In this document: positions 22,769 to 31,693 of the stretch, piece by piece
Layout of the letters: every line of letters begins with the position of its first letter
How positions within the stretch are numbered: the first letter of the stretch is position 1
Origin: Anaerolineales bacterium
Lineage (GTDB): Bacteria; Chloroflexota; Anaerolineae; Anaerolineales; Villigracilaceae
Direction of reading: 5' to 3'
Assembly (NCBI GenBank): GCA_016744335.1
Contig: JADGEO010000032.1
Coordinates: 1 to 38,872 of the forward strand
DNA length: 38,872 nucleotides
Notes under the pieces: generated by a model
The model's input: the letters and a program-made list of their open reading frames with translations, nothing else
Database searches by the model: none
What the model was told of the DNA's origin: nothing
Position numbers and translations under genes: made by a program

Positions 22769-24406
22769 TTACTCTTTTTTCTGAAAAATTTGTATCTCTG
22801 GGTTAACAAAAGATACTCTAGTTTGTGGCAAAAATGGTGGGAGGGTGTAAGTAAATTCAGCAATCATCTCATAGGCGGTCTCACCTGCGAGAAGCTCATC
22901 AAAGAAAGCACATTCAACAGGATTACTTTCGTATATCACTTCACTTTTACATCGAGCATAAGTAAAACTATCTATAATGAGATAGTCGGCTCCACGATCT
23001 ATCAGCCCAGCCTCCCCTTGATTGTACTTATAGGGCTTATTTGTGGGCACTTCATCGCCGGGATATTTTATAAAATGAACAGGATAGTTCCGAGCAACCG
23101 AAAAATAATCTCGCTCTATGTTCGGAGGATAAAGCGTATATTCGAGATGCGTATTTTCTTCTAAGGTTTTAGCAAACTCCCCTGCTTTGATACGAGAATC
23201 ATTCTTGAACAAAAGCACAATACTAATAATAGATACAAAAGAGAATAAAATTATAGCGATACTACTGCCCCAAATAATGATAGGCGCGTATTTATATCCT
23301 TTTTTGCGAGAATAAAACAACAAATCTTCAAGAAAAAGGCTAGACAAAACAATAAACATAGGAACAAATGGCAAGAAAAAGCGATTTTGTAAATGATAGG
23401 CAAATAAATAGGGGAGATTGAAAATCACAATAGCAAGCAATATGACAACAACACCTTTATTTCTCTGCTCATTTTGGACTATTTTTGTATACTTACCGTA
23501 TATCAACTGAATAAGAAGCCAAAGAAAAGAAAATAAAAACAAATAATAAAAAACTGTCCCTACACTCCCTTCAAATGCGCGCCATTGTGTAACCCACCCT
23601 GGCAAACTTTCAGGTGTGCGTGAATAAACAGACTGACGCAAAGCGGCTGGCACCATACGTTTAAGGTAATAAACCATCCATAACAAAAACTTAGGCGTAC
23701 CAATACTATAGCCCAAAACTGCCAACCCCACACTGATAAAAATTTTCTCTACTGTTTTTAGCTTATCTTGAAATAAAGTTTTCCAATTCTCAATCAGAAA
23801 AACAACGACTACCACTAAAGAGAAACTTGCTCCCGTGTATTTGCTTGATGCCGCACACCCAACCAAAAAAGATGCCGCATAGAGCCAACCGCGATAACCA
23901 GAAAGCCGATATTTTACAAGAGCGAATAATGCAAATGTGATAAAAAACAACAAATAAATATCATTATGCGCAAAGCGAGCATGATGCGCCAAAATTTTAT
24001 TTGTGAGCAGAAAAAAAGATGCTAAAACAGGGATATAGATATTTTTACTCAATATCTTTGTTAAAAAATAAACCAGCACAACGGTAAATCCACCTAAAAG
24101 AACAGAAATCAACCTCATCGCCACCCGCATAGCAGTCTCATCGCCGCCAAGCTCACGAACACTCCACCCAACCCCATACATAATATGCTTCGGCAAAGAA
24201 GGATGGTTATAATCTGGCTCAGTTGAGTCGAAAACCATCTCCCCATCTAGTGCCTTGAAAACACGCCACGCAATTTCATCTGGATGCCACTGCTCTGGGG
24301 CACCCCACTCAATGCCAGGAATCGTAATAAGAAAAAATAAAAGAAATAAGATTATCGGTATAAATTTCTCGTATCGTAAGAACAAATCTTTAAAATTAAA
24401 CTTCAT
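22769..24406 (-). CDS. GT39-type membrane glycosyltransferase
   Basis: A 545-residue protein with ~11-12 membrane helices and the GT-C layout of the GT39 (dolichyl-phosphate-mannose-protein mannosyltransferase-like) group. The first external loop has the acidic pair WHPDEIAWR (Asp43-Glu44), and YNHPSLPKHIMYGVG (~66-80) follows, as in GT39/ArnT-like enzymes. The C-terminal ~110 residues form an external soluble domain. It would transfer a sugar from a polyprenyl-phosphate carrier to a surface protein or lipid. It is the penultimate gene of the glycan cluster, separated from the previous gene by 158 bp. Confidence 0.82.
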   Translation of the reverse strand: MKFNFKDLFLRYEKFIPIILFLLFFLITIPGIEWGAPEQWHPDEIAWRVFKALDGEMVFDSTEPDYNHPSLPKHIMYGVGWSVRELGGDETAMRVAMRLISVLLGGFTVVLVYFLTKILSKNIYIPVLASFFLLTNKILAHHARFAHNDIYLLFFITFALFALVKYRLSGYRGWLYAASFLVGCAASSKYTGASFSLVVVVVFLIENWKTLFQDKLKTVEKIFISVGLAVLGYSIGTPKFLLWMVYYLKRMVPAALRQSVYSRTPESLPGWVTQWRAFEGSVGTVFYYLFLFSFLWLLIQLIYGKYTKIVQNEQRNKGVVVILLAIVIFNLPYLFAYHLQNRFFLPFVPMFIVLSSLFLEDLLFYSRKKGYKYAPIIIWGSSIAIILFSFVSIISIVLLFKNDSRIKAGEFAKTLEENTHLEYTLYPPNIERDYFSVARNYPVHFIKYPGDEVPTNKPYKYNQGEAGLIDRGADYLIIDSFTYARCKSEVIYESNPVECAFFDELLAGETAYEMIAEFTYTLPPFLPQTRVSFVNPEIQIFQKKE

Positions 24407-24564
24407 GAAAATTACCTATTATACGGGGACTTTTCTAATCCTTTCTGGGAGGGATAAAGAAAGCGCACCGAACGTGACCGATACTTGGGAGCCGAACCCC
24501 AGCTATGGGATTTAACACTCAAGCCCAAAACACGCGCGACGCGTCCCATTATCAAAAATATATT
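24407..24564. other. 158-bp intergenic region in the glycan cluster with a diverged repeat
   Basis: No gene is seen. The 24 bp at 24520-24543 match 15752-15775 at 20 of 24 positions (core acacgYgcg). A TATAAT on the minus strand (24418-24423) lies ~12 bp before the GT39 start without a good -35, so promoter evidence is weak. An internal start of transcription for GT39-radC is possible. Confidence 0.4.
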
Positions 24565-26352
24565 TTAATACGCTAACTCATCCTTATTCGCTGGCAAAAG
24601 AAAGGCATCTGCTGATAAGAAGAGAAGTAGCCAAAGAGCCAATCGCAACGCAATGCTGGCTTGGATGGCGTGCCTTGCTACCTCTAGCGCATCTCCGTGC
24701 CATGCAAGATAAAAATGGGGAAAAAACAAAAGCAAAAGCCCAAAAATCAGAAAAAAAACAGAGCCCTTTTTTAGAGAAAATTTTATGCCAATGACGCCTA
24801 ACAAAGCTAAGAGCAGCAAAAGCCAAAGAGAGTTCGGGTAGAAAACACCACCAAAAAGCCATGCCATAAAAGGGGCATATTTTTCAGGGGCATAACTTTC
24901 AACGCTTTTAGGGGAGAGCATGGTTTCAAGGTTTTCCCAAGGGGATTTTAACGTATAAATGGGATGAGTGAGTAAAAATTGGATATAGACTTTTTTAGCT
25001 GATTTGAGCATCCAGCTTTCTGCATCGTTTAATGCCAGGCTATTGAAAAGAGCAAAATCATCATGGTGGGCAAAATTACCACTTAGTGCCAGCAACTCTG
25101 GTGAAACAGGCATATTTTCTTCTTCAAAATAGGCAAGAAATTCTTCATTAGGCAAAATACGGTGTAAAACGATATTGGTAAGCGGGTAAAGCCAGCGTTT
25201 CATCGTTAGCATTTTCGAGATTTGCATATTTTGATAACTAAAAATAACGATAAGTATACTTAATATCCAATAAAAACGCTGATTTTTGTAGAAAAACCCA
25301 ATAAGCACTAGGCTCCCTGCAATGAGAAGACTTAAGTAGATATTGGTTTCACGCGTACCAATCCACCATGCAAAAAGAAAAATGAGCAAAGTAAATACTG
25401 CCCAATGCCAGTTTTTTACTAAGAGCAACCAAATCGCAAGCATCAACACCATTAAAGAGATAGAAAGGGATTCGCTTTGAATAACATGATTCCACAATTG
25501 GATGGAGGAGGCTAGACTAAAGCCCAGAATAAAATAAAAAGCAATGACGCGCAACCAAAGGTTACGAATAACTTGGCTAAAAGCCCATGCCAACATAAGC
25601 CATGCAAAAACAGAAAAAAGGGTTTGCGCTAAATCAATACTGGTAGGAGATACGCCTACCAGTTTATAAAAGACAGCGGCTCCCCAAGGCTTGGTAAAGG
25701 TCCACAAACGGAGGTCATTCCATGCAAAGGTGCTGGCAGGTAGTGTGTAATCGGAGCTATCTGCTAATTTCTTTGCTTCTTGAACAATCCAAAAACTTTG
25801 TATTTGCAAAACAAAATATAAAATTCCCGAGCCAAGCATTAAAATTATCTGGGACTTTTTTAATGAAGGTTGGCTTGAAACACTTGCTTTATCTGGGAAA
25901 AACTTTTGAAGTGGCAGAGGTTGCAGAATAAGCAGAGAGAAAAAAAATACCCCGCTAGAGAAAGAAAGCCATATTAGCGAGGGCTGTATACGCCCAAAAT
26001 AAGTAAAATACCGAACAGCTTCAATTTCCCCTAAAGATGTGGGAAGAGAGACTAGAAAAATCAAGAAAGACGCAAAAAAGAGAGCAAACAAATTGTTTTC
26101 TCGGCTTAGCCAATGCTCAAGAGTTACGGCTTCATTTACTGAAATTTTATAGAGAGTAAAAATTATACCTGCCAAAATAAAGCTATTAATTACAAGAATT
26201 GCCCAACGCCCTATTGAATACCCCAGAAAGCCACCACTTTGTGAGGGTTCTGCCAAAAGGGTTCCAATCACAACAATCTCACCAAGAGCTGTTGCGCTGA
26301 GAAAGACCTGCATTATTCGCATTAGATGATTTTTAGGGGAAGAGAATGCCAT
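24565..26352 (-). CDS. Multi-pass membrane protein, possibly GT-C type
   Basis: A 595-residue protein with ~13 hydrophobic segments; I recognise no named family with confidence. A loop after the fifth or sixth segment (WIVQEAKKLADSSDYTLPASTFAWNDLRLW, around 187-216) is followed by TKPWGAAVFYKLVG. This resembles the first external loop of GT-C glycosyltransferases. A soluble loop of ~90 residues (~390-480) contains EEENMPVSPELLALSG. Its place in a glycan cluster supports a role in surface glycan transfer or polymerisation (inference). It starts 31 bp after the stop of the preceding gene and is probably co-transcribed. Confidence 0.65.
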   Translation of the reverse strand: MAFSSPKNHLMRIMQVFLSATALGEIVVIGTLLAEPSQSGGFLGYSIGRWAILVINSFILAGIIFTLYKISVNEAVTLEHWLSRENNLFALFFASFLIFLVSLPTSLGEIEAVRYFTYFGRIQPSLIWLSFSSGVFFFSLLILQPLPLQKFFPDKASVSSQPSLKKSQIILMLGSGILYFVLQIQSFWIVQEAKKLADSSDYTLPASTFAWNDLRLWTFTKPWGAAVFYKLVGVSPTSIDLAQTLFSVFAWLMLAWAFSQVIRNLWLRVIAFYFILGFSLASSIQLWNHVIQSESLSISLMVLMLAIWLLLVKNWHWAVFTLLIFLFAWWIGTRETNIYLSLLIAGSLVLIGFFYKNQRFYWILSILIVIFSYQNMQISKMLTMKRWLYPLTNIVLHRILPNEEFLAYFEEENMPVSPELLALSGNFAHHDDFALFNSLALNDAESWMLKSAKKVYIQFLLTHPIYTLKSPWENLETMLSPKSVESYAPEKYAPFMAWLFGGVFYPNSLWLLLLLALLGVIGIKFSLKKGSVFFLIFGLLLLFFPHFYLAWHGDALEVARHAIQASIALRLALWLLLFLSADAFLLPANKDELAY

Positions 26353-26383
26353 AATGTGTTTTATTTGTAGGAGAATATCTTAG

Positions 26384-28453
26384 CTATTCTAAATACATAG
26401 AACAATCAAGCGGTTCTTGCCGCGGGGCAAGCAACTGCACATGAAAGGCTTTAAAAAATTCAATGGGTTGATAAAAACAGAGTGTCGGTGCAGACACCCA
26501 TTTCATCCAAGCGTCTCCTTCTTCGGCAAAGGCACCCTCTTCATATTTTGGCACTACTTTAAGCGGCTCTGTAATAATTAGGCTAAAACGATGGTCGGCA
26601 AGGTCTTGATAATAGGGGATAAAATAATCGGCGTTGCTTGCCATCGCTTCGTTCATTAGGCGTTTTTTCTCATAGTCTGGCACAAGTCGAATTTTGGGCA
26701 CATAGCCAAAAGTGAGAAGTTGGCGCAAGTCAATAAAGAGAACTTCCCCTTTTTTATCAGAAATTTCAGCAAATGAGCCGATGGTGTTTAACGTTTTTTG
26801 TACTTCTTCATCAGAAGGTAAAGATTTAATAGATGGGGCGGCAAGCCCATCATAATCAGTGAGAAACGCTACAAGCAAAACTTCATCTGAGCTAAGCACT
26901 AAATTAGGAGAGATTTTACGCATAGAGGCATAAGCGGGCAAAATCAAAAGAAGAATCACTGTGATCTTAATCCAAAAAGGTGCTTTATTAGATTGTCTAA
27001 ACCATTGGCTGCCCCCATTTCTCCATGCTATTGCGCTTACAAAAAGAAGAGCAATCAAAAGCATATCGAGATTATGAAGATTATTCCCGCCTCCAATTTT
27101 TGTGCTAATAATAAGCCCAACAACCAAAAAGGCTGAAAGAGACCCTAATATAGATAGTTTTTGCCACAGAGAAGCCTGCCAATGTTTTTTATATAATAAA
27201 TAGCTCAATAAAATTATTAGGGGCAAAATAGCAATAAGCAACCCGCCCACAATCCCTTCTGGGTATGTATCGTTGGGCAGTAAACGATACCAGAGGAGGG
27301 GTTGGTCATAAGCAATTCTTTCTTCAGGAAGAATACTCACACCTGTCCAAATTGATTGGATGATGGGGAGGAGATACCAAAGTGCGACCCCAGAAATAGC
27401 GAGAGCGATGGCGCGCCCCCAATCGCGGAGGGCGGGACGCGCTCCTTTCAGCTTGCTGCCGTTTAACGACATCATCCCAGCCCAAATCGCGGGGGCATAA
27501 GCCCATGTCCAACGGGCAGATTCGGCATAATATCCCGCCAATGCAACTAAAGGAATTGCGATCCATAGAGGGCGTTCCCATGCAATAGCTACCAAAATTG
27601 CACTAAGAACAAGCGGGGTATAAATTGGTCCTTGGTTAAGGAAAAGAAAAGCCCATAGTCCAAGAAGTAGCCACTCCCTTCTCCTATTTTTTTCTGCTTT
27701 AAAACTAAACCATCCGAGAACCATATAAGGGAAAGAAAAAAGTAAAGCACTCCAAAAACGATGAAGGAGAATACTCGCGTTTGGGAGTAGGAAAGGAATC
27801 CCCCAAAGTAATTGCCTACCTCTGGATGTAAGTGAAGGAATTTCTTGATTAATGGGGTAATTATATAAATCTGAGCCAAAAACAAGAGAATAATCCCAGA
27901 GGCGGTTGCCATCAGACCAGTAAAGATTAAAGGGATAATTGTTTACATCAGAAAACACATAAGCAAGTGTATAACTTGTACTGGTAAGCAAGATGCCTTG
28001 CAAAAGCGGAAACCAACCAATAAGTCTTTCTTCTCCCCTTGTGAAGAGTATGGCAAGCATAATGCTCGAAAATCCCCAAAGAAAAAATCGGAAATAGATG
28101 GGGCGAAAAACAAGCCCCCAAAGTGTATATTGAAAAAAGTATATGGGAAACACAAGGAGAATAATTGCAAATATCCATCGCAAAAAACTTACTCGTTGGC
28201 GAACAGAAATAATGCCTTTAATAAAGCCCTGCAATTGCTCTGCTCTCCAAAGAAAAAGCCATAAGATAGAAAGAAAAATGAACAAAAAGACAAGAGAAAG
28301 CACAAAGATGCTCCCCCACTTTAGAGAGAATATCCCGAAAATCTCCCCAGTGCCATTGGCTATATGATACAAATCAAAGACAATTAAAGAGAATAAAAAA
28401 GCAATAAATGTAAAAAAGACTTTTTTGATAATTCTGTCTTGGCTATTCTGCAC
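26384..28453 (-). CDS. Large membrane protein, paralogue B, possible GT-C enzyme
   Basis: A 689-residue protein with ~14 membrane helices and a C-terminal soluble domain (~540-689). It is a close paralogue of the 743-residue product of 29462-31693. Shared motifs include YPFNLYWSDGNRLWDYS (~177-193, first large external loop), LNQGPIYTPL, LLWYRLLPNDTYPEG, KIGGGNNLHNLDM, LLTFGYVPK and YYQDLADHRFSLIITEP. Conserved Asp, Arg and Trp in the external loop suggest a GT-C fold, an inference only. The start overlaps the end of the UPF0104 gene by 11 bp. The paralogues differ chiefly at ~365-390, where this copy lacks ~55 residues. Confidence 0.75.
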   Translation of the reverse strand: MQNSQDRIIKKVFFTFIAFLFSLIVFDLYHIANGTGEIFGIFSLKWGSIFVLSLVFLFIFLSILWLFLWRAEQLQGFIKGIISVRQRVSFLRWIFAIILLVFPIYFFQYTLWGLVFRPIYFRFFLWGFSSIMLAILFTRGEERLIGWFPLLQGILLTSTSYTLAYVFSDVNNYPFNLYWSDGNRLWDYSLVFGSDLYNYPINQEIPSLTSRGRQLLWGIPFLLPNASILLHRFWSALLFSFPYMVLGWFSFKAEKNRRREWLLLGLWAFLFLNQGPIYTPLVLSAILVAIAWERPLWIAIPLVALAGYYAESARWTWAYAPAIWAGMMSLNGSKLKGARPALRDWGRAIALAISGVALWYLLPIIQSIWTGVSILPEERIAYDQPLLWYRLLPNDTYPEGIVGGLLIAILPLIILLSYLLYKKHWQASLWQKLSILGSLSAFLVVGLIISTKIGGGNNLHNLDMLLIALLFVSAIAWRNGGSQWFRQSNKAPFWIKITVILLLILPAYASMRKISPNLVLSSDEVLLVAFLTDYDGLAAPSIKSLPSDEEVQKTLNTIGSFAEISDKKGEVLFIDLRQLLTFGYVPKIRLVPDYEKKRLMNEAMASNADYFIPYYQDLADHRFSLIITEPLKVVPKYEEGAFAEEGDAWMKWVSAPTLCFYQPIEFFKAFHVQLLAPRQEPLDCSMYLE

Positions 28454-29450
28454 GCGTGGGGACCTCGTTTTTATGCTTTTTCTGTATTAAAGCATTAATT
28501 GGGATATAGAATAAAAGCATTCCGTTTAATAAGTAAAAAAGTGCTCGCACCCCCAAAGAAACAGCCGCCATCTCTACTGGGTCGATGCCAAAAACACCAT
28601 ATAAATAAACCATAGATACTTCAGTAACCCCTAATCCGCCTAAAACTTGAATAGGGACAAAAGAAATCAATTGAAGAATAGAGGTGATATATATATTCTC
28701 CCATACCTTAATGGGTAGATCAAAAATACCTACCACTGTATAAGAATACATCATTGTAACAGTCATATAAAGAGCTGAAGTTAATACACTTTTTTGTAGC
28801 ATAGAGAAAATTTTCTGTTGTTTCTCTTGAGCAAGTGAATGTAGGGCATCTAAACCGCGCTGGACTAAAGAAAACTCCTCTACCCTAATCAGGATAAGCC
28901 CCCTTTCAACTAAATTTATAAAGGATTCCCGAAATATAATTGTGGTCATCACAAGCCCAATGCCAAAAATAATACCCATAATTATAAGCACTGTTAGGTT
29001 TTGCAAAGTCTGAATTTCTTTCCAAACTATTTTTGAGGAAAGCAGTAGATATATGCCTACAATTAATACATCTCCAAACTTAACCATCAAAAATGTTATG
29101 CCCGATCTTGTTAATTTCACTTTTTTATCGGCTTTTAACATCGTCATATAAGAGGCGATTCCTGCTGTATTTGAGATAAAGTTTGAAATGATGTTTTGCC
29201 AAACAACAACGGTAAGCATATCTCTATAGGTAATATCATCGTCTATGACTGTGTAATACTGAAAGGCTTTAAGAAAAAGTAACAGGAAAAAAAATGCTAC
29301 TCTGGCGAAAAACCAGCCCCAAGACATGCGCTCACTTAGTTCAGGAATATAACTTAAGTCTATTTTTTGTATAACAAATACAATCAAGCCTATAGCAAGA
29401 AGCAGTTTTATGGTGTTCCAAGAATAAAGTTTTTTTAATTTTTCTTTCAT
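28443..29450 (-). CDS. UPF0104 / lysylphosphatidylglycerol synthase TM-type membrane protein
   Basis: A 335-residue integral membrane protein with about 8 helices matching the LPG_synthase_TM (UPF0104, AglD/MprF-flippase-like) family. Typical segments: LSYIPELSERMSWGWFFARV near the N-terminus, NIISNFISNTAGIASYMTMLK (~90-110), and SFVPIQVLGGLGVTEVSMVYLYGVFG (~263-288), the family's PxxGGxGxxE-like motif. Members move polar lipids or lipid-linked sugars across the membrane or assist GT-C enzymes. It is sandwiched between the two paralogous large membrane proteins: 11 bp after the first, 11-bp overlap with the second. A functional link with both is likely. Confidence 0.85.
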   Translation of the reverse strand: MKEKLKKLYSWNTIKLLLAIGLIVFVIQKIDLSYIPELSERMSWGWFFARVAFFFLLLFLKAFQYYTVIDDDITYRDMLTVVVWQNIISNFISNTAGIASYMTMLKADKKVKLTRSGITFLMVKFGDVLIVGIYLLLSSKIVWKEIQTLQNLTVLIIMGIIFGIGLVMTTIIFRESFINLVERGLILIRVEEFSLVQRGLDALHSLAQEKQQKIFSMLQKSVLTSALYMTVTMMYSYTVVGIFDLPIKVWENIYITSILQLISFVPIQVLGGLGVTEVSMVYLYGVFGIDPVEMAAVSLGVRALFYLLNGMLLFYIPINALIQKKHKNEVPTRAE

Positions 29451-29461
29451 GTTTTTCTTTG

Positions 29462-31693
29462 TTATTTCAAATAAGCAGAGCAGTCAAGAGGTTCTTGACG
29501 CGGAACAAGTAACTGCACATAAACCGACTTGAAAGTTTCAATTGGCTTGTAGAAACAGAGTGTCGGTTCAGCCACCCAGATCGTCCAAGCGTCACCTTCC
29601 TCGGCAAAAGAACCTTCTTCATTTTTAAGTGTTACTTTGAGCGGCTCGGTAATAATTAGACTAAACCGATGGTCGGCAAGGTCTTGATAATAAGGGGCAA
29701 AATAATCAGTATTGCCTGACATAGCTTCGTTCATCAATCGCTTTTTCTCATACTCTGGCACTAGACGAACTTTAGGGACATAGCCAAAAGTGAGAAGCTG
29801 ACGTAAATCAATGAAGAGGACTTCACCTTTTCTATCAAGAAATTCAGCCGATGTGCTAATACTATTTAGGGCTATTTCTACCTCTTCATCAGAAGGTAAA
29901 GATTTTATAGGTGCATCTGTAAGTGTATTATGATTTGTGAGAATTTCTACTTGCAAACGCTCGTTTGCGCTGAGTGCTAAGTTTGGCGATAGTTCCATTA
30001 CAAAAGAATAAGCGGGCAGAACAAGTAAAAAGATTATGATCGTTTTTAGCCAAAGGGGTGCTTTGCTTGACTTATCGAACCATTGACTTCCACCATTTCG
30101 CCAAGCTATAGCGGACACAAAAAGAAGAGAAATTAGGAACATATCGAGGTTGTGGAGGTTGTTCCCGCCGCCAATTTTTGTGCTAATAACAAGTCCAAGA
30201 GCTAGAAAAACTAAAAGAGAAGCAAGCATTGCCAGTTTTTGCCAAAGCGAAGGCTGCCAATGTTTTTTATATAATAAATAGATCAATAAAATTGATAGGG
30301 GCAATATGGCAATAAGTAGTCCACCCAAAATTCCTTCTGGGTATGTGTCATTGGGGAGCAGACGATACCAGAGGAGGGGTTGCTTAGATGTAGATGTTTG
30401 CACAGATGCGATAATACCCTGAAAAATATCAAAGAGTTTAAAGACACCATTGCCCACAACGAGACCAATAATCACGAGTACTGAGAAAATGCCATAGATT
30501 ACTTTTTTCTGTATTGCTGATAATTGCCAGCGTTTTTCTGAAAAAAACAGAAAAATTAGCAAGATGATGATTAATAAACTGGGAATTCGGATATCGGGAA
30601 AGAGCCAGAGAGATACGCCAGATATGGCTAGGATGAAGGCACGCACCCAATCGCGGATGGTGAGCTGTGCGCCTTTTAGCTGGATTCTGTTGATGGACAG
30701 CACCCCAGCCCAAACCGCGGACGCAAATTCCCACGTCCAACGAGTCGTTTGAGCATAATATCCCGCGAAGGCGACTAGCGGGATGGCAATCCACAATGGC
30801 GCTTCCCATGTGATGGCAACTAAAATTGCGCTGAGAATGAGTGGGGTATAAATAGGACCTTGATTAAGAAAAAGAAAAGCCCATAGCCCAAGAAAAAGCC
30901 ATGTTTTACTCTTTTTTTCTTTTGTTTTGAAGACTATCCATCCAAAAATCATATAAGGGAGAGATAAAAGCAGGGCACTCCAAAAACGATTGAAGAGAAT
31001 ACTGGTCTTTGGCAAAAGGAAGGGAAGCCCCCATAAAAACTGCCTACCCGGGGAGATAAAAGTATAAATAGATTGATCGGCCGGATAATTATAAAGATGC
31101 CGACCAAACATGACAGAATAATCCCAGAGGCGGTTTCCATCTGACCAATAGAGGTTGAAGGGATAGTCTTTGACGTTGGAGAAAACACTGGCGAGGGTAT
31201 AACTAGTGCTGGTGAGTAATATACTGTGAAGAAGTGGGTACCAAGTAATTAGCTTTTTCTCGTCCTTCGTGAGCACTATGGCTAATAAAGTATTTAGAAA
31301 AATCCAAATAAAAAGCCTAAAAGATGTGTCTCGAAATACCAGACCCCAAAACGTATATTGGAAAATATAAATAGGCAAGATAAGGAGTAGAAGGGCAAAT
31401 ATCCACCGAAGAAAGCTCAGTTTTTGACGCAGGCTGATAATGCCTTTGCTCAACACCTGCAACGCTTCAGGCTTCCAAAATAAAAACCACAAGATGATTA
31501 GTAAAAAAGTTAGAAAGATGAAAGCTAATGCTAAACCAAGCCCCCATTTGAGGGAGAAATCATTTATCCATGCCCCAGTTCCCTGTGCGATAGCATAGGA
31601 TCCCCTTAGTATTTCCAAGAAAAAAAACGCCATACCAATAAAAACGGTAAGGCGAAGAAGGAAGGGAGCTTTTTTCTTCATTAAATTTATCAT
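29462..31693 (-). CDS. Large membrane protein, paralogue A, possible GT-C enzyme
   Basis: A 743-residue protein with ~15 membrane helices and a C-terminal soluble domain (~595-743), paralogous to the 689-residue product of 26384-28453. External loop motif: YPFNLYWSDGNRLWDYSVMFG. This copy carries ~55 extra residues around 370-430 (two hydrophobic helices, LLIIILLIFLFF and VIYGIFSVLVIIGLVVG). The C-terminal domain (FIDLRQLLTFGYVPKVRLVP, YYQDLADHRFSLIITEPL) is the best conserved part. Stretches of 26-28 identical bases persist between the genes. The start overlaps the GT4 stop by 4 bp (ATGA). Function unknown; surface glycan transfer is suggested by context. Confidence 0.75.
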   Translation of the reverse strand: MINLMKKKAPFLLRLTVFIGMAFFFLEILRGSYAIAQGTGAWINDFSLKWGLGLALAFIFLTFLLIILWFLFWKPEALQVLSKGIISLRQKLSFLRWIFALLLLILPIYIFQYTFWGLVFRDTSFRLFIWIFLNTLLAIVLTKDEKKLITWYPLLHSILLTSTSYTLASVFSNVKDYPFNLYWSDGNRLWDYSVMFGRHLYNYPADQSIYTFISPGRQFLWGLPFLLPKTSILFNRFWSALLLSLPYMIFGWIVFKTKEKKSKTWLFLGLWAFLFLNQGPIYTPLILSAILVAITWEAPLWIAIPLVAFAGYYAQTTRWTWEFASAVWAGVLSINRIQLKGAQLTIRDWVRAFILAISGVSLWLFPDIRIPSLLIIILLIFLFFSEKRWQLSAIQKKVIYGIFSVLVIIGLVVGNGVFKLFDIFQGIIASVQTSTSKQPLLWYRLLPNDTYPEGILGGLLIAILPLSILLIYLLYKKHWQPSLWQKLAMLASLLVFLALGLVISTKIGGGNNLHNLDMFLISLLFVSAIAWRNGGSQWFDKSSKAPLWLKTIIIFLLVLPAYSFVMELSPNLALSANERLQVEILTNHNTLTDAPIKSLPSDEEVEIALNSISTSAEFLDRKGEVLFIDLRQLLTFGYVPKVRLVPEYEKKRLMNEAMSGNTDYFAPYYQDLADHRFSLIITEPLKVTLKNEEGSFAEEGDAWTIWVAEPTLCFYKPIETFKSVYVQLLVPRQEPLDCSAYLK

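Noticed and set aside
27324..27581. Cys/Met-rich open frame inside paralogue B
   Set aside because: A similar shadow frame appears in the same region of paralogue A (30438-30809), but this follows from DNA similarity of the two genes, not from a separate gene.
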